From Gemmatimonas phototrophica (GTDB lineage: Bacteria > Gemmatimonadota > Gemmatimonadetes > Gemmatimonadales > Gemmatimonadaceae): a stretch of DNA of 64,000 nt. The DNA lies in NCBI RefSeq assembly GCF_000695095.2, contig NZ_CP011454.1:434001-498000 (forward strand). Reading direction: 5' to 3'. Below, piece by piece: positions 17,357 to 26,383 of the stretch. The position numbers and the translations under genes are program-made. Numbering within the stretch: the first letter of the stretch is position 1; every line of letters starts with the position of its first letter. Below the pieces are notes generated by a model. It searched no databases, had not been told where the DNA came from, and worked only from the letters and a program-made list of their open reading frames with translations.

Positions 17357-19588
17357 GTGACATTCGCGACACTGACGGCGACCCTCGCCGACCGCTACCG
17401 CCTCGACCGCGAGCTCGGTCAGGGCGGCATGGCCACGGTGTACCTCGCGCACGATCTCAAGCACGACCGCGACGTCGCTATCAAGGTGCTGCGCGACGAT
17501 GTAGCGCAGTCGGTGGGGCGCGAGCGTTTTCTGCGCGAGATTCAGCTGGCCGCGCGGCTGAGTCATCCGCACATCCTGCCGCTCTACGATTCGGGCGACG
17601 CGGATGGTGCGTTGTACTACGTGATGCCCGTGGTGCAGGGGCAGTCGCTGCGCGATCGGCTCGACACGCAGCGTCAGCTCCCAATCGCCGAGGCAGTGCG
17701 CATTGCCAGCGAAGTGGCGGCGGCACTCGACCACGCGCATCGCGTGGGCATTGTGCACCGTGACATCAAGCCGGAGAACATCCTCCTGCAGAACGGCCAC
17801 GCGCTCGTGGCCGACTTCGGGATTGGCAAGGCGATCAGCGACGCGCCGGGTGACACGCTCACGCAGATGGGGATGAGCGTGGGCACGCCGGCCTACATGA
17901 GTCCCGAGCAGGCCGTGGGCGAAGAGGTGGACGGCCGCAGTGATCTCTACAGCCTGGGGTGCGTGCTGTACGAGATGATCGCGGGAGAACCGCCGTTCAC
18001 CGGTCCGACGATGCAGGCCGTAATTGCCAAGCGGTTCGTGCAGACGCCGGTAGAAGTCGCGGCGCTGCGTGAAGGTGTACCGGGGCCAGTGTCGCGCGCG
18101 GTGAGCCAGGCGCTCGCGCGCGTCGCCGTCGACCGTTACGAGACGGCGGCGCAGTTCAGCACGGCGATCAATGCTCCCGAAACGGTGTCGGTAAAACCAG
18201 CCGCGCCAGCCAAGTCACTAGCAATTCTGCCGTTCGAGAATCTCAGCGCCGACCCCGACAACCAGTACTTCGCCGACGGCATTGCGGACGACATTCTCGA
18301 TGCGCTCGTGCCGATTGACGGCCTGCATGTCGCGGCGCGCAACTCGGCGTTCTCGTTTCGCGGCAAGCAGACGGTACTCGCTGAGATCGGCGACGCGTTG
18401 CAGGTTGCGACGGTACTGCAAGGGAGTGTGCGCAAGGCAGGCAATCGCATGCGCCTCGCGGTGCAACTGGTGTCGGTGAGCGACGGCTACCACTTGTGGT
18501 CGGAGCGCTTCGATCGCGAACTCACCGACGTGTTTGCCGTACAGGACGAAATCGCGGCAGCCATTGCGGCGAAGTTGCAGGTCACATTTGTGCCACCGAC
18601 TGAGCCTTCAGGGAGGGTGACCAGCGCTCAGGTGGAGGCGTTTGAACTGATCGCAAAAGGCCGAGCGCTGACGGCGCAGCGAGGTCGAAGCTTGTTGGCA
18701 GCACGTGAGTGCCTTGAGCGCGCTATTCAGCTTGACCCGCTAAACGCAGAAGCGCATGCATCACTGGGTGCCGCACTGATGGAGTTCGTGCGCTTTGGCC
18801 TGCTCCCGGTAACGGAGGTTCGCCCGTTGGTGCAGGCAGCGCTCGCGCGCGCGCTGGAACTCGACGCCACGATGGCCGCTGCGATGGGGACGATGGGCAT
18901 GGTATCCCTCTTTCTGGACCACGATCCGAGAGCTGCATTTTCCTGGTGGGAGCGCGCATTAGTATTGCAACCGCGGTTGGTTGAAGTCCGTGCGAGCTAT
19001 GCACTGCATGGCTTGCTGATGTGGCACGGTGACGACGATGAGCGCGCCTTGACTGAGCTCGCGCGAGCGGCGACCGAGGACCCACGAAGCGCTTTCTGTG
19101 CGGCCCATTACGGCGTTGGCCTCGCGGCGGCCACGCGGTTTTCCGAGGCGACTGTGGAAGTGGAGCGCGCGTACTCGCTTGATCCGCAGGCGTTCCTCCC
19201 TCAATACGGACGGGTTGCCGCACTCTCGCGAACGGCGGATGCCGCTCGCACCGTCGAAGCCGCCAGAGTGGCCTTCGCCTCAGTCGGCCGGCATGTGCTC
19301 ATCCTCGGCTGGCTCACAAAGTCATACGTAACCCAGGGCGACCGTATTCGAGCCGAGGGCCTGTACGCTGAGCTTCAGGCTCGCGCGCTCACTGATGATG
19401 TCTCAAACATGGCACTTGCGCTCGCGGCTGATGCCCTGGGTCGAGTGGACGAAGCGATCACGTACGCACTTGAGTCTGTCCGCTGCTGTGATTTCACCAT
19501 CCCTTTTTGGACGCGAAGCGCGTTTTCGAGCGACGCCTTGCGCGCCCACCCGCGGTATCCGGAACTGCTGCGGGCGATGGGGCTGTGA
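17357..19588 (+). CDS. Kinase 4: soluble Ser/Thr kinase with TolB-N-like domain and TPRs
   Basis: Starts at GTG 17357 (VTFATLTATLADRYRLDREL); an upstream extension overlaps brnA. The kinase domain (LGQGGMATVYL, VAIKVL, HRDIKPENILL, DFGIGKA, MSPEQ) spans about 1-270. Unlike the other ten kinases here it has no hydrophobic segment: the chain runs straight from the kinase to the TolB-N-like block SLAILPFENLSADPDNQYFA and then TPR repeats. It should therefore be cytoplasmic. The glycine loop is of the MATVYL type seen in the propeller kinases, while the C-terminus is of the TPR type, so it is a mixed form. Its stop overlaps the GTG of the broken esterase gene. Confidence 0.94.
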   Translation: MTFATLTATLADRYRLDRELGQGGMATVYLAHDLKHDRDVAIKVLRDDVAQSVGRERFLREIQLAARLSHPHILPLYDSGDADGALYYVMPVVQGQSLRDRLDTQRQLPIAEAVRIASEVAAALDHAHRVGIVHRDIKPENILLQNGHALVADFGIGKAISDAPGDTLTQMGMSVGTPAYMSPEQAVGEEVDGRSDLYSLGCVLYEMIAGEPPFTGPTMQAVIAKRFVQTPVEVAALREGVPGPVSRAVSQALARVAVDRYETAAQFSTAINAPETVSVKPAAPAKSLAILPFENLSADPDNQYFADGIADDILDALVPIDGLHVAARNSAFSFRGKQTVLAEIGDALQVATVLQGSVRKAGNRMRLAVQLVSVSDGYHLWSERFDRELTDVFAVQDEIAAAIAAKLQVTFVPPTEPSGRVTSAQVEAFELIAKGRALTAQRGRSLLAARECLERAIQLDPLNAEAHASLGAALMEFVRFGLLPVTEVRPLVQAALARALELDATMAAAMGTMGMVSLFLDHDPRAAFSWWERALVLQPRLVEVRASYALHGLLMWHGDDDERALTELARAATEDPRSAFCAAHYGVGLAAATRFSEATVEVERAYSLDPQAFLPQYGRVAALSRTADAARTVEAARVAFASVGRHVLILGWLTKSYVTQGDRIRAEGLYAELQARALTDDVSNMALALAADALGRVDEAITYALESVRCCDFTIPFWTRSAFSSDALRAHPRYPELLRAMGL

Positions 19589-20325
19589 ACCGGCGACGAT
19601 CCCTTTCCCTGGTGCTGCTCACGCTGTGCGGCTGCGGCGCCGGAGCGGCATCATCCCCGGTTGCCCCCGTGCCGCCGCCAGTCGTGTGGACCACCACCGC
19701 CATCAGCGCGCCGCGCGTGCAGTATCGCACCTTCTCCAGTGTGATTGCGCGCGCCACCGTGAGCTAACACGTCTACACGCCGCCGCAATACGACAGCGAC
19801 GCGGCACGACGCTTCCCGGTGCTCTACTGGCTGCACGGCAGCGGAGGAGGACTCGGGGGCATCGCCATACTCACGGCGTATTTCGACGACGCTATTCGCG
19901 CGGGACGCATTCCGCCTATGCTCGTGGTGTTCCCCGACGGCATGGCGTCGAGCATGTGGGCCGATTCCAAAGACGGACGCGTCCCCATGGAGTCCATGGT
20001 GGTGCGCGACTTGGTGCCGCACGTTGACGCGACCTTTCGCACACTGGCCACGCGCGACGGGCGGTTGCTGGAAGGGTTCAGCATGGGCGGGCTTGGCGCG
20101 TCACGATGGGGACTGCGCTACCCCAAGGTGTTTGGCGCGATGACCATGTTCGCGGCGGGCCCGCTGGATCTCGACTTCAATGGGCCACGCGCGACGGGAA
20201 ATCCCGCCGAACGGGCGCAGATCCTGCGCGACGTGTACAATGTGGGGCACGATACCATGACGCTCCTCGAGGGGCTCGGCGATCGGAACTTTGCGTTTTA
20301 TCGCGCGGTGTTCGCCGCACGCTGA
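19585..20325 (+). pseudogene. Broken exported esterase (enterochelin-esterase-like alpha/beta hydrolase)
   Basis: One reading frame runs from GTG 19585 (coupled to kinase 4 by GTGA) through a lipoprotein-like signal (LVLLTLCGCG) to 20325, but an in-frame TAA at 19765-19767 interrupts it. The codons around it read VS-stop-HVYTPPQYD, where a tyrosine is expected (TAC to TAA). Past the stop the esterase is recognisable: FPVLYWLHGSGGG, the nucleophile motif GFSMGGLGAS and a C-terminal VGHDTM with the catalytic histidine. The segment between RDVYN and VGHD appears shortened, with the region that normally holds the catalytic aspartate missing. Two independent lesions argue for a true pseudogene rather than one sequencing error. 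Confidence 0.8.
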
Positions 20326-20334
20326 GACGCCGCG

Positions 20335-20745
20335 CTACGGCACCAACGACACCAAGCGGCTTCCGTTCGTGCGTACCGCACTGAAATGACGCCGGTCGGT
20401 GGTGAAGATCTCGCGCGCACCGAGTCGTTCGGCAACGGCAATGACCGTCGCATCCACGAAGCCCAACGGGACATCGATATACTCGCGCATCAGGGCCGAT
20501 GCACGCATCACGTCGTCCGACTCCACCGGTTCGACAATCAGCTCGCCGTTGGCCACCGCTCGCACGAACGCCTGCTCCGCCTGCGCGCTGATGCGCGTTT
20601 GCAGCAAGTAGCACACTTCGGGTAGCACGGTGATGGGCACGCGAATGTGACGCGCCTGTGCCGTCCACCACGCGGTCACGCGCTCGTGCCACGCATCGCT
20701 GCGATCGATCAGCGCATATAAGGGCCCCGTGTCGGCAATGACCAT
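20335..20745 (-). CDS. PIN-domain ribonuclease toxin (VapC family)
   Basis: A 136-residue PIN protein with the four acidic metal-binding residues: D5 (VIADTGPLYALID), E43 (LPEVCYLL), D98 (FVDATVIAVAE) and D117 (IFTTDRRHF). VapC toxins are Mg-dependent RNases that cut tRNA or rRNA. The ATG overlaps the last base of the antitoxin stop (TGATG), the usual antitoxin-first coupled layout. It converges on the esterase pseudogene with 9 nt between stops. Confidence 0.93.
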   Translation of the reverse strand: MVIADTGPLYALIDRSDAWHERVTAWWTAQARHIRVPITVLPEVCYLLQTRISAQAEQAFVRAVANGELIVEPVESDDVMRASALMREYIDVPLGFVDATVIAVAERLGAREIFTTDRRHFSAVRTNGSRLVSLVP

Positions 20746-20975
20746 CAGCCGTGCGGATCCTTCCAGAGCAGGGTGTCCACCTGCTCGGACGTGTCGCTCC
20801 TACCGCTGGAAAACTGACCCGCGATAGACGGCAGCGGCGACGTCGCCCCCGGGACGGCGAGGTACATCGCGACGGCCTCACGCACGAGCGACGCCGTGCT
20901 CACGCCCGTACGCTGCGCGGCCCGCTGCAGCTGGAGCATCATCTGGTCGTCAAAGAACACGGTAGTGCGCTTCAT
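20745..20975 (-). CDS. Ribbon-helix-helix antitoxin of the VapC toxin
   Basis: The 76-residue product begins MKRTTVFFDDQMMLQLQRAA and continues TGVSTASLVREAVAMYL, a ribbon-helix-helix (CopG/Arc-like) DNA-binding fold; the C-terminal part (QFSSGRSDTSEQVDTLLW) would wrap the toxin. The start at 20975 fits the domain. An ATG 24 nt upstream (20999) is also in frame. The gene precedes vapC on the minus strand with a 1-nt overlap. It should autorepress the pair. Confidence 0.88.
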   Translation of the reverse strand: MKRTTVFFDDQMMLQLQRAAQRTGVSTASLVREAVAMYLAVPGATSPLPSIAGQFSSGRSDTSEQVDTLLWKDPHG

Positions 20976-21010
20976 GCCATATGTATGCTGTATATGCATG
21001 ACTATGTCAA
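20976..21010 (-). promoter_or_regulatory. Putative promoter of the RHH antitoxin-VapC pair
   Basis: On the minus strand a consensus TTGACA (21010-21005) is followed after 17 nt by CATACA and, 6 nt later, by the antitoxin ATG at 20975. If used, transcription would begin at or next to the start codon, giving a leaderless message; no ribosome-binding site is visible. The region also holds near-repeats of GCATATAC/GCATACAT that could bind the antitoxin. Confidence 0.45.
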
Positions 21011-21055
21011 ACTCGCGGATGGGAACCCGTTCCTCCGGCGCCGACTTCTCGCTGT

Positions 21056-21667
21056 ATGCATACCACGGTACGCTCCCGACTCCTTCTCCTTCTGCCAGTC
21101 CTGACGTTGGCGCTTGGCGCATCCGCCGGGCCTCGCCGCCCCGTCGCGGACCCCGTGTCCATGCCAGCGCCGGTCACGCTCTTCACTTTCGACCGCGCCG
21201 ACGAAGCCAACTGGGCTGTGGTGAACGACGGGGTCATGGGTGGCCGCTCGGCGGGGTTCGTGGCTGTTGAGCAGGGCGCTTTGCGCTTCACAGGCACGCT
21301 GGTCACACAGGGGGGCGGCTTTACCTCGGTGCGGGCGCGGCGCGCCGTGGACCTCACCGGGCAGGTTGGCATCGAACTCCGCGTACGAGGCAGCGGCCGC
21401 CAGTTCGAGGTGGAGCTCGACGACGGCGAGCGCGCCTATGGCCGCACGGTCTCGCGGCGGGCGCCGTTTGCGACGTCGGCCGAATGGACGTTGGTGCGCG
21501 TGCCATTCAGTGTGCTACGAAGCACGATTTTCGGGCGGGAGGTGAACGCCCCGCCCATCAATGTGGCGCGCATCCGCGGCATGGGGTTGTACATGGCCGA
21601 TGGGAAGGATGGCGCCTTTCGCCTGGAAGTGGACTACGTGCGGTCGTACGGGGCGGGTACCGAGTAG
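21056..21667 (+). CDS. CIA30-family exported protein
   Basis: A 203-residue protein with a signal peptide (residues 1-25, LLLLLPVLTLALGASA) and a CIA30/NDUFAF1-like jelly-roll domain: LFTFDRADEANWAVVNDGVMGGRS, here split by me as LFTFDRADEANW and VVNDGVMGGRS, then GGFTSVRAR, TVSRRAPFATSAEWTLVRVP, and MGLYMADGKDGAFRLEVDYV. In mitochondria the family helps assemble complex I; bacterial members are exported and of unknown role, with a fold like carbohydrate-binding modules. Divergent from the antitoxin gene, with 80 nt between starts. The function here is not known. Confidence 0.88.
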   Translation: MHTTVRSRLLLLLPVLTLALGASAGPRRPVADPVSMPAPVTLFTFDRADEANWAVVNDGVMGGRSAGFVAVEQGALRFTGTLVTQGGGFTSVRARRAVDLTGQVGIELRVRGSGRQFEVELDDGERAYGRTVSRRAPFATSAEWTLVRVPFSVLRSTIFGREVNAPPINVARIRGMGLYMADGKDGAFRLEVDYVRSYGAGTE

Positions 21668-21748
21668 CGGTGTCGCTCCATCGTGAGCAGAGGCGCGCCA
21701 TATTATCGGCAATGACCGCCTCTTCTCTGTTCACGATCCGGAAATACT

Positions 21749-24448
21749 TTGAGCGATAACCCGACGCCGATGCAGCGCCTGAGCGCGGCATTGTCCGACC
21801 GCTACCGTGTCGTTCGCCAGCTCGGCGAAGGCGGCATGGCCACCGTGTACCTGTGCGAGGACATCAAGCACGATCGCCAGGTGGCGCTCAAGTTGCTCAA
21901 GCCCGAACTCGCCGCCGTGCTCGGCGCCGAGCGCTTCGTGCAGGAGATCAAGACCACCGCGGCGCTGCAGCATCCGCACATATTGCCGCTCTTTGACAGC
22001 GGCGCGGCGGATGGATTCCTGTTTTACGTGATGCCGTTCATCGACGGCGAAACGTTGCGCGCCAAGCTCGATCGCGAAACACAACTGGGTGTGGAAGACG
22101 CGGTGCGGATCGCGCGTGATGTTGCCGATGCGCTGCACTACGCGCACACGCGCGGCATCGTGCACCGCGATGTGAAGCCGGAGAACATCCTGTTGCACGA
22201 CGGCCGGCCCATGGTAGCGGACTTCGGCATCGCGCTGGCGGTAAGCGCCGCCGCGGGTGGGCGCATGACCGAGACGGGGCTGAGTCTCGGCACGCCGCAC
22301 TACATGAGCCCCGAGCAGGCCACGGCCGAGAAGGAAATCTCGGCGCGCAGCGACGTGTATTCGATTGGCAGTGTGCTGTACGAAATGCTCACGGGCAATC
22401 CGCCGTTCACCGGCGCGAGTGCGCAGCAGATCATCATGAAGATCATCACCACGCCTGCCGAAGCGGTGACGGTGTACCGCAAGTCGGTGCCGCCGAATGT
22501 CGCGGCGGCGGTGGCCAAGTCGTTGGAGAAGTTGCCGGCCGATCGCTTCGAGACGGCGAAGGCTTTTGCGGAGGCGCTCGGCAATCCGGCGTTTACGGAT
22601 GTTTTCTCGAACGCTCAGTCCCGGGGGGTGCGTGGCGGCGCATCATCCCGCTCCGCCGTCGCTCGATGGGGAGTGCTGGGCTGGGCGGTCGGCGCAGCCG
22701 GCTTGGCACTCGCCGCCTGGTCGTGGCGCGGCACGAGCGGACCGGATGACGAGCAAGCGAGCGCCACGTACTTGAATGTCGCGCTGGCTGACTCCACGTC
22801 GCTTGCCAATATCGGCCCGCTCGGCAGTGGGGTCGAGGCGATTGCCTTGTCGGCAGACGGACGGCTGCTGGTGTACGCCGCAAGTAGCGCGAGCGGCGTA
22901 CAGCTCTATCGCCGGGATCTCAATCGATTCACGACGGAACCGATCAAGGGTACGGAGGGCGCTTACGCGCCGATGCTGTCGCCGGACAACAGGTGGGTGG
23001 CGTTCTTCGTCGGCAACGAGTTGCGCAAGGTGCCCATTGACGGTGGCACGGCGGTGTTGTTGGCCACGGTTCCCGAAATGGAGGGTGCCAGTTGGAGCCG
23101 TGACGGGCGCATCCTGGTGGCCGCACGAGAAGGGGACGTGCTGGGCTGGGTACCGGAGTCAGGTGGCACCATTGCGCCCATCCCCAATCCCTCCCGTGCC
23201 AATCGCCAGTCACCGCAGCTGCTGGCCGATGGACAGCACGCCCTCGTGTGGGCGGCAGGGCTGGCCGTGCCGCCTGGCGTCTATGCCGTGAATCTGGTAA
23301 GCGGTGCTCTCGTGGCCATCACCATGTCGGGGCCGAAGGCTGCCGACTCACTCGGCTCCGACCTGCCGTTGCGAGGCACGCAGCCCGGGCTCTTGCCCTC
23401 CGGCTACCTGACCTTCGTCACGTCGGCCGGGATGATGGCGGTTGCGTTCGACCCCTCCACTCTGGGTGTGCGCGGCCGTCCGGTCGAGGTGCTCAGTGGC
23501 GTGGCGCATTACGCCGTCGCGAACACGGGGATGCTGGTGTACGCGCCGAGCGACGGTGCCGATCGCAGCGCGCTGGTGTGGGTCACTCCGGACGGCGCCG
23601 TCGACAGCCTTGGCTTTAGTACGCAACGCTACGGCACGTTTTCGCTGTCACCCGATGGTCGCCGATTGGCCGTAATCGTGGAATCAACCAGCCTCGCGAA
23701 TGAACTCTGGGTATACGACCTCCAGCAACGCGCCCGGGTGAAGGTGCGAACGCAGGGCTTCGTACGGTCGCCGTCGTGGTGGCCGGACTCCCGGCGCATC
23801 GTGTTCAACGAGTATGCCCTCGCTCCCGGAACGCCCATCATCGCGGTCCGCCAGTTGGTGGAAAGTGCCGGCGAGCGCGACACGTTGGGGGTGGGGTGGG
23901 AAGTGTCGGGCATTGCGCCCGATACCACGATCGCGGTGGGCACCAAAGGCTTCGGGCGTGGCGCCTGGATTTTCCCGTTGACCAAGGGCCAGCCGCCTGT
24001 TTCGCTGGATTCGTTTCCGACAGCGTGGGGACCCACGGTCTCGCCGGATGGTCGATGGATTGCTTATACGTCGAATGAGGCGGGGCAGTATGACATCTAC
24101 GTCGCTCCCACGGCGCGGCGCGGAGAGCGCCGCAAGGTCTCACTGGGGTTTGGCGAAGAGCCCGTGTGGTCGCCACGTGGAGATAAACTGTTCTATCGGG
24201 CGGGAACGGAGTGGTACGGGGTGTCCGTGCCAACGGGCGCGCAAACCGAGTTCGGTCGTGCCGCGCCGGTGTTCCGCGGGCCGTACGCCAACGTGCTTGA
24301 CCGATCGCACGACATCTCGCGGGATGGCCGTCGGCACCTGGTGCTCCTGGGCCCACCCAGGCGCCCCACGACGCATCTCAACGTGATTCAGAATTGGGTC
24401 GTGGACGTGCGCGCCAAGGTGGCGGCGCAGGACACGGTGCGTCGGTGA
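21749..24448 (+). CDS. Kinase 5: membrane Ser/Thr kinase with PD40/TolB beta-propeller
   Basis: The 899-residue product (TTG 21749; ATG 21770 is an alternative that still keeps the domain) has a kinase domain at about 15-285 (LGEGGMATVYL, VALKLL, HRDVKPENILL, DFGIALAV, MSPEQ), a membrane helix at about 307-326 and then a large region of PD40/WD40-like repeats. Repeats show as IALSADGRLLVYA, LSPDNRWVAFF, WSRDGRILVA and SPDGRWIAYTS, giving a TolB-type propeller outside the membrane. It is a receptor-like kinase whose propeller likely binds a protein or glycan. The stop overlaps the GTG of the multicopper oxidase gene (GTGA), so the two are made together. Confidence 0.95.
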   Translation: MSDNPTPMQRLSAALSDRYRVVRQLGEGGMATVYLCEDIKHDRQVALKLLKPELAAVLGAERFVQEIKTTAALQHPHILPLFDSGAADGFLFYVMPFIDGETLRAKLDRETQLGVEDAVRIARDVADALHYAHTRGIVHRDVKPENILLHDGRPMVADFGIALAVSAAAGGRMTETGLSLGTPHYMSPEQATAEKEISARSDVYSIGSVLYEMLTGNPPFTGASAQQIIMKIITTPAEAVTVYRKSVPPNVAAAVAKSLEKLPADRFETAKAFAEALGNPAFTDVFSNAQSRGVRGGASSRSAVARWGVLGWAVGAAGLALAAWSWRGTSGPDDEQASATYLNVALADSTSLANIGPLGSGVEAIALSADGRLLVYAASSASGVQLYRRDLNRFTTEPIKGTEGAYAPMLSPDNRWVAFFVGNELRKVPIDGGTAVLLATVPEMEGASWSRDGRILVAAREGDVLGWVPESGGTIAPIPNPSRANRQSPQLLADGQHALVWAAGLAVPPGVYAVNLVSGALVAITMSGPKAADSLGSDLPLRGTQPGLLPSGYLTFVTSAGMMAVAFDPSTLGVRGRPVEVLSGVAHYAVANTGMLVYAPSDGADRSALVWVTPDGAVDSLGFSTQRYGTFSLSPDGRRLAVIVESTSLANELWVYDLQQRARVKVRTQGFVRSPSWWPDSRRIVFNEYALAPGTPIIAVRQLVESAGERDTLGVGWEVSGIAPDTTIAVGTKGFGRGAWIFPLTKGQPPVSLDSFPTAWGPTVSPDGRWIAYTSNEAGQYDIYVAPTARRGERRKVSLGFGEEPVWSPRGDKLFYRAGTEWYGVSVPTGAQTEFGRAAPVFRGPYANVLDRSHDISRDGRRHLVLLGPPRRPTTHLNVIQNWVVDVRAKVAAQDTVRR

Positions 24449-26349
24449 TCTCCCGAACCAGCCGCTCCTACACTTCTGCCATCGCCTTCGCCCTGCCCGC
24501 GCTCTTCGCGTTGCGCAGCGGGAGCGCGGCAGCGTCTGACACACTGCCGGCTATCGGATACCACGACAACTCCGTCGCGGCCGGGCGCGATCGTGCCGGC
24601 GTTCGCGAGGTAACGTTCGAGATCCGCCGCGGCCTCTGGCGCCCCAACGGACCTGATCGTCCCGGTACGCGGATGCTGGCCTTCGCCGAGCCGGGACAGC
24701 CGCTCCGCTTGCCGGGGCCGCTCGTGCGCGTCAGCGCCGGCACCAGGCTCGCGATCACCGTGCGCAACGGCAGCGACAGCATTGTCGTGCTGCGCGGACT
24801 CTCCGCCAATCCCACGGACTCGCTCGTGCTCGCACCGGGCGCGAGCGGCACCGTGCGATCGATCGCCGACCAGTCAGGCACGCGGTTCTATCATGGCACC
24901 TTCGCCGGTCTGACGCTCAAGAACCTGCGCGGTGATGACGCGCACCTGGCGGGCGCGATCATCGTCGATCCACCGGACCAGCGGCGGCGGGACGCGGTCT
25001 TCGTCATCAGCTCGTCGTTCCATGGCCGCGATTCGCTGGGCCGGGTCAGCACGGAGCGCGAACCGATCTGGATCGTGAACGGCCGACCGTGGCCCTTCAC
25101 GCAGCGACTCACAGGCGCGGTGGGCGACTCGCTCCGCTATCGGGTGCTGAACGCGTCGTGGGACGCGCATCCGATGCACTTGCACGGCACCTATTTCCGC
25201 GTGGTGGCGCGCGGCGGGCCCTGGCGCGACACCACGCTCGCGCCGGACGCCGAGCGCATGGTGGCCACCGAGCTCGTGCCGTCCGGCGCCACGATGGCGA
25301 TGGCCTGGATGCCCGATCGCCCCGGCACCTGGTTGATGCATTGCCATTTCACCTCGCACGTGATGCAGAACATCGGCTTCGGCAGCGATTCGTTGTCGCC
25401 GGCGGAGTACGACGCGAGGCTCCTGCATCCCCATGGTGGGGATCCGAACCGGCACGTGGAGCAGGAGATGGGCGGGCTCTTCATGACCATCACGGTGCCG
25501 CCGCCGCGCGGCTGGACCCTGCCGACCGCGCCGCGCAAGGTGATCACCTTCGACGTGCCGCGCGATTCCGTCGCGGGCGATATGATGCCGGCGTTCTCTC
25601 CAACGGTGACCGATGGGGCCACCGTGTCGCAGCCCGAAGTGCGCGCCGGCCCGGGTGGCATGCTGCTGCTGCATCAGGGCGAGCCCACCACGGTGCGGGT
25701 GCGCAACCGGTCGGGCGAACACACGGCCATTCATTGGCACGGCATGGAGCTCGAGAATCTCTATGATGGCGTGGTCGGGCTGGGCGGAACACCGGGCAAG
25801 CGCACGCCAGCGGTGGCGCCGGGCGAAAGCTTTGACGCGTACATGACCCCACCGCGCGCGGGGACGTTTATCTACCACACGCACTTGATGGAGGTGCGGC
25901 AGCAGCAGCGCGGCCTGTACGGGGCCATGATCGTGTTGCCGGCTGGTGCAACCTGGGACGCCTCGCGTGACCATGTATTCGTGCTGGGCACACTCCGCGA
26001 CTCGGGGCCCATGCTCAACGGGGCGAAGGTCTCGCCCACGCTCGATATCGCGGCTGGTGTGACGCACCGGATGCGGTTCATCAACGTGACGACCGGGAGC
26101 TCGAGCGCGCGCTGGCAGCTGGTGCGCGCGGATTCGACGCTCACGGAATGGACCCGACACGCCAAGGACGCGGTCGACCTGCCCGAGGCACAGCGCATCA
26201 GCGTACCGGCCCGTCAGGCGGTGAGCATCGGCGAGACGTACGACGTCCTCTTCTCACCGAGCGCGCCGGGCGAGTACCGCCTGGAGATCCGGCTCGCGTC
26301 GGGCAGACTGCTGGGGCAGCAGACTATCCGCGTGGTGGCGCGCCCGTGA
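24445..26349 (+). CDS. Exported multicopper oxidase with copper motifs in reversed order
   Basis: A 634-residue protein with a signal peptide (about 1-30) and four cupredoxin-like parts. The copper motifs come as H242PMHLHG and H299CHFTSH in the second part, then H430WHG and H478TH in the third. Classic laccases and CueO have HWHG and HxH first and HPxHLHG/HCH last. The first part keeps the backbone (LRLPGPLVRVSAGTRLAITV, TRFYHGTF) but not the HWHG and HxH ligands, and the fourth lacks HPxHLHG. A single trinuclear centre could thus form between parts two and three. Such enzymes oxidise phenols, Mn(II) or Cu(I) in the periplasm; the substrate here is unknown. Coupled to kinase 5 by a 4-nt overlap. 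Confidence 0.9.
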   Translation: MISRTSRSYTSAIAFALPALFALRSGSAAASDTLPAIGYHDNSVAAGRDRAGVREVTFEIRRGLWRPNGPDRPGTRMLAFAEPGQPLRLPGPLVRVSAGTRLAITVRNGSDSIVVLRGLSANPTDSLVLAPGASGTVRSIADQSGTRFYHGTFAGLTLKNLRGDDAHLAGAIIVDPPDQRRRDAVFVISSSFHGRDSLGRVSTEREPIWIVNGRPWPFTQRLTGAVGDSLRYRVLNASWDAHPMHLHGTYFRVVARGGPWRDTTLAPDAERMVATELVPSGATMAMAWMPDRPGTWLMHCHFTSHVMQNIGFGSDSLSPAEYDARLLHPHGGDPNRHVEQEMGGLFMTITVPPPRGWTLPTAPRKVITFDVPRDSVAGDMMPAFSPTVTDGATVSQPEVRAGPGGMLLLHQGEPTTVRVRNRSGEHTAIHWHGMELENLYDGVVGLGGTPGKRTPAVAPGESFDAYMTPPRAGTFIYHTHLMEVRQQQRGLYGAMIVLPAGATWDASRDHVFVLGTLRDSGPMLNGAKVSPTLDIAAGVTHRMRFINVTTGSSSARWQLVRADSTLTEWTRHAKDAVDLPEAQRISVPARQAVSIGETYDVLFSPSAPGEYRLEIRLASGRLLGQQTIRVVARP

Positions 26350-26372
26350 GGCGGGGGGCGCGCCCGCCTCAC
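26346..26372. terminator. Bidirectional hairpin between multicopper oxidase and kinase 6
   Basis: A 10-bp perfect stem GTGAGGCGGG / CCCGCCTCAC with a 7-nt GC-rich loop starts at the oxidase stop codon and lies between two convergent genes. There is no U-run, so it may act with Rho or as a 3'-end stabiliser. Confidence 0.6.
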
Positions 26373-26383
26373 GAATCACGCCG

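Noticed and set aside
19765-19767. Recoding or read-through of the TAA in the esterase gene
   Set aside because: TAA is not used for selenocysteine, no recoding signal is visible, and a second lesion in the same gene points to decay.
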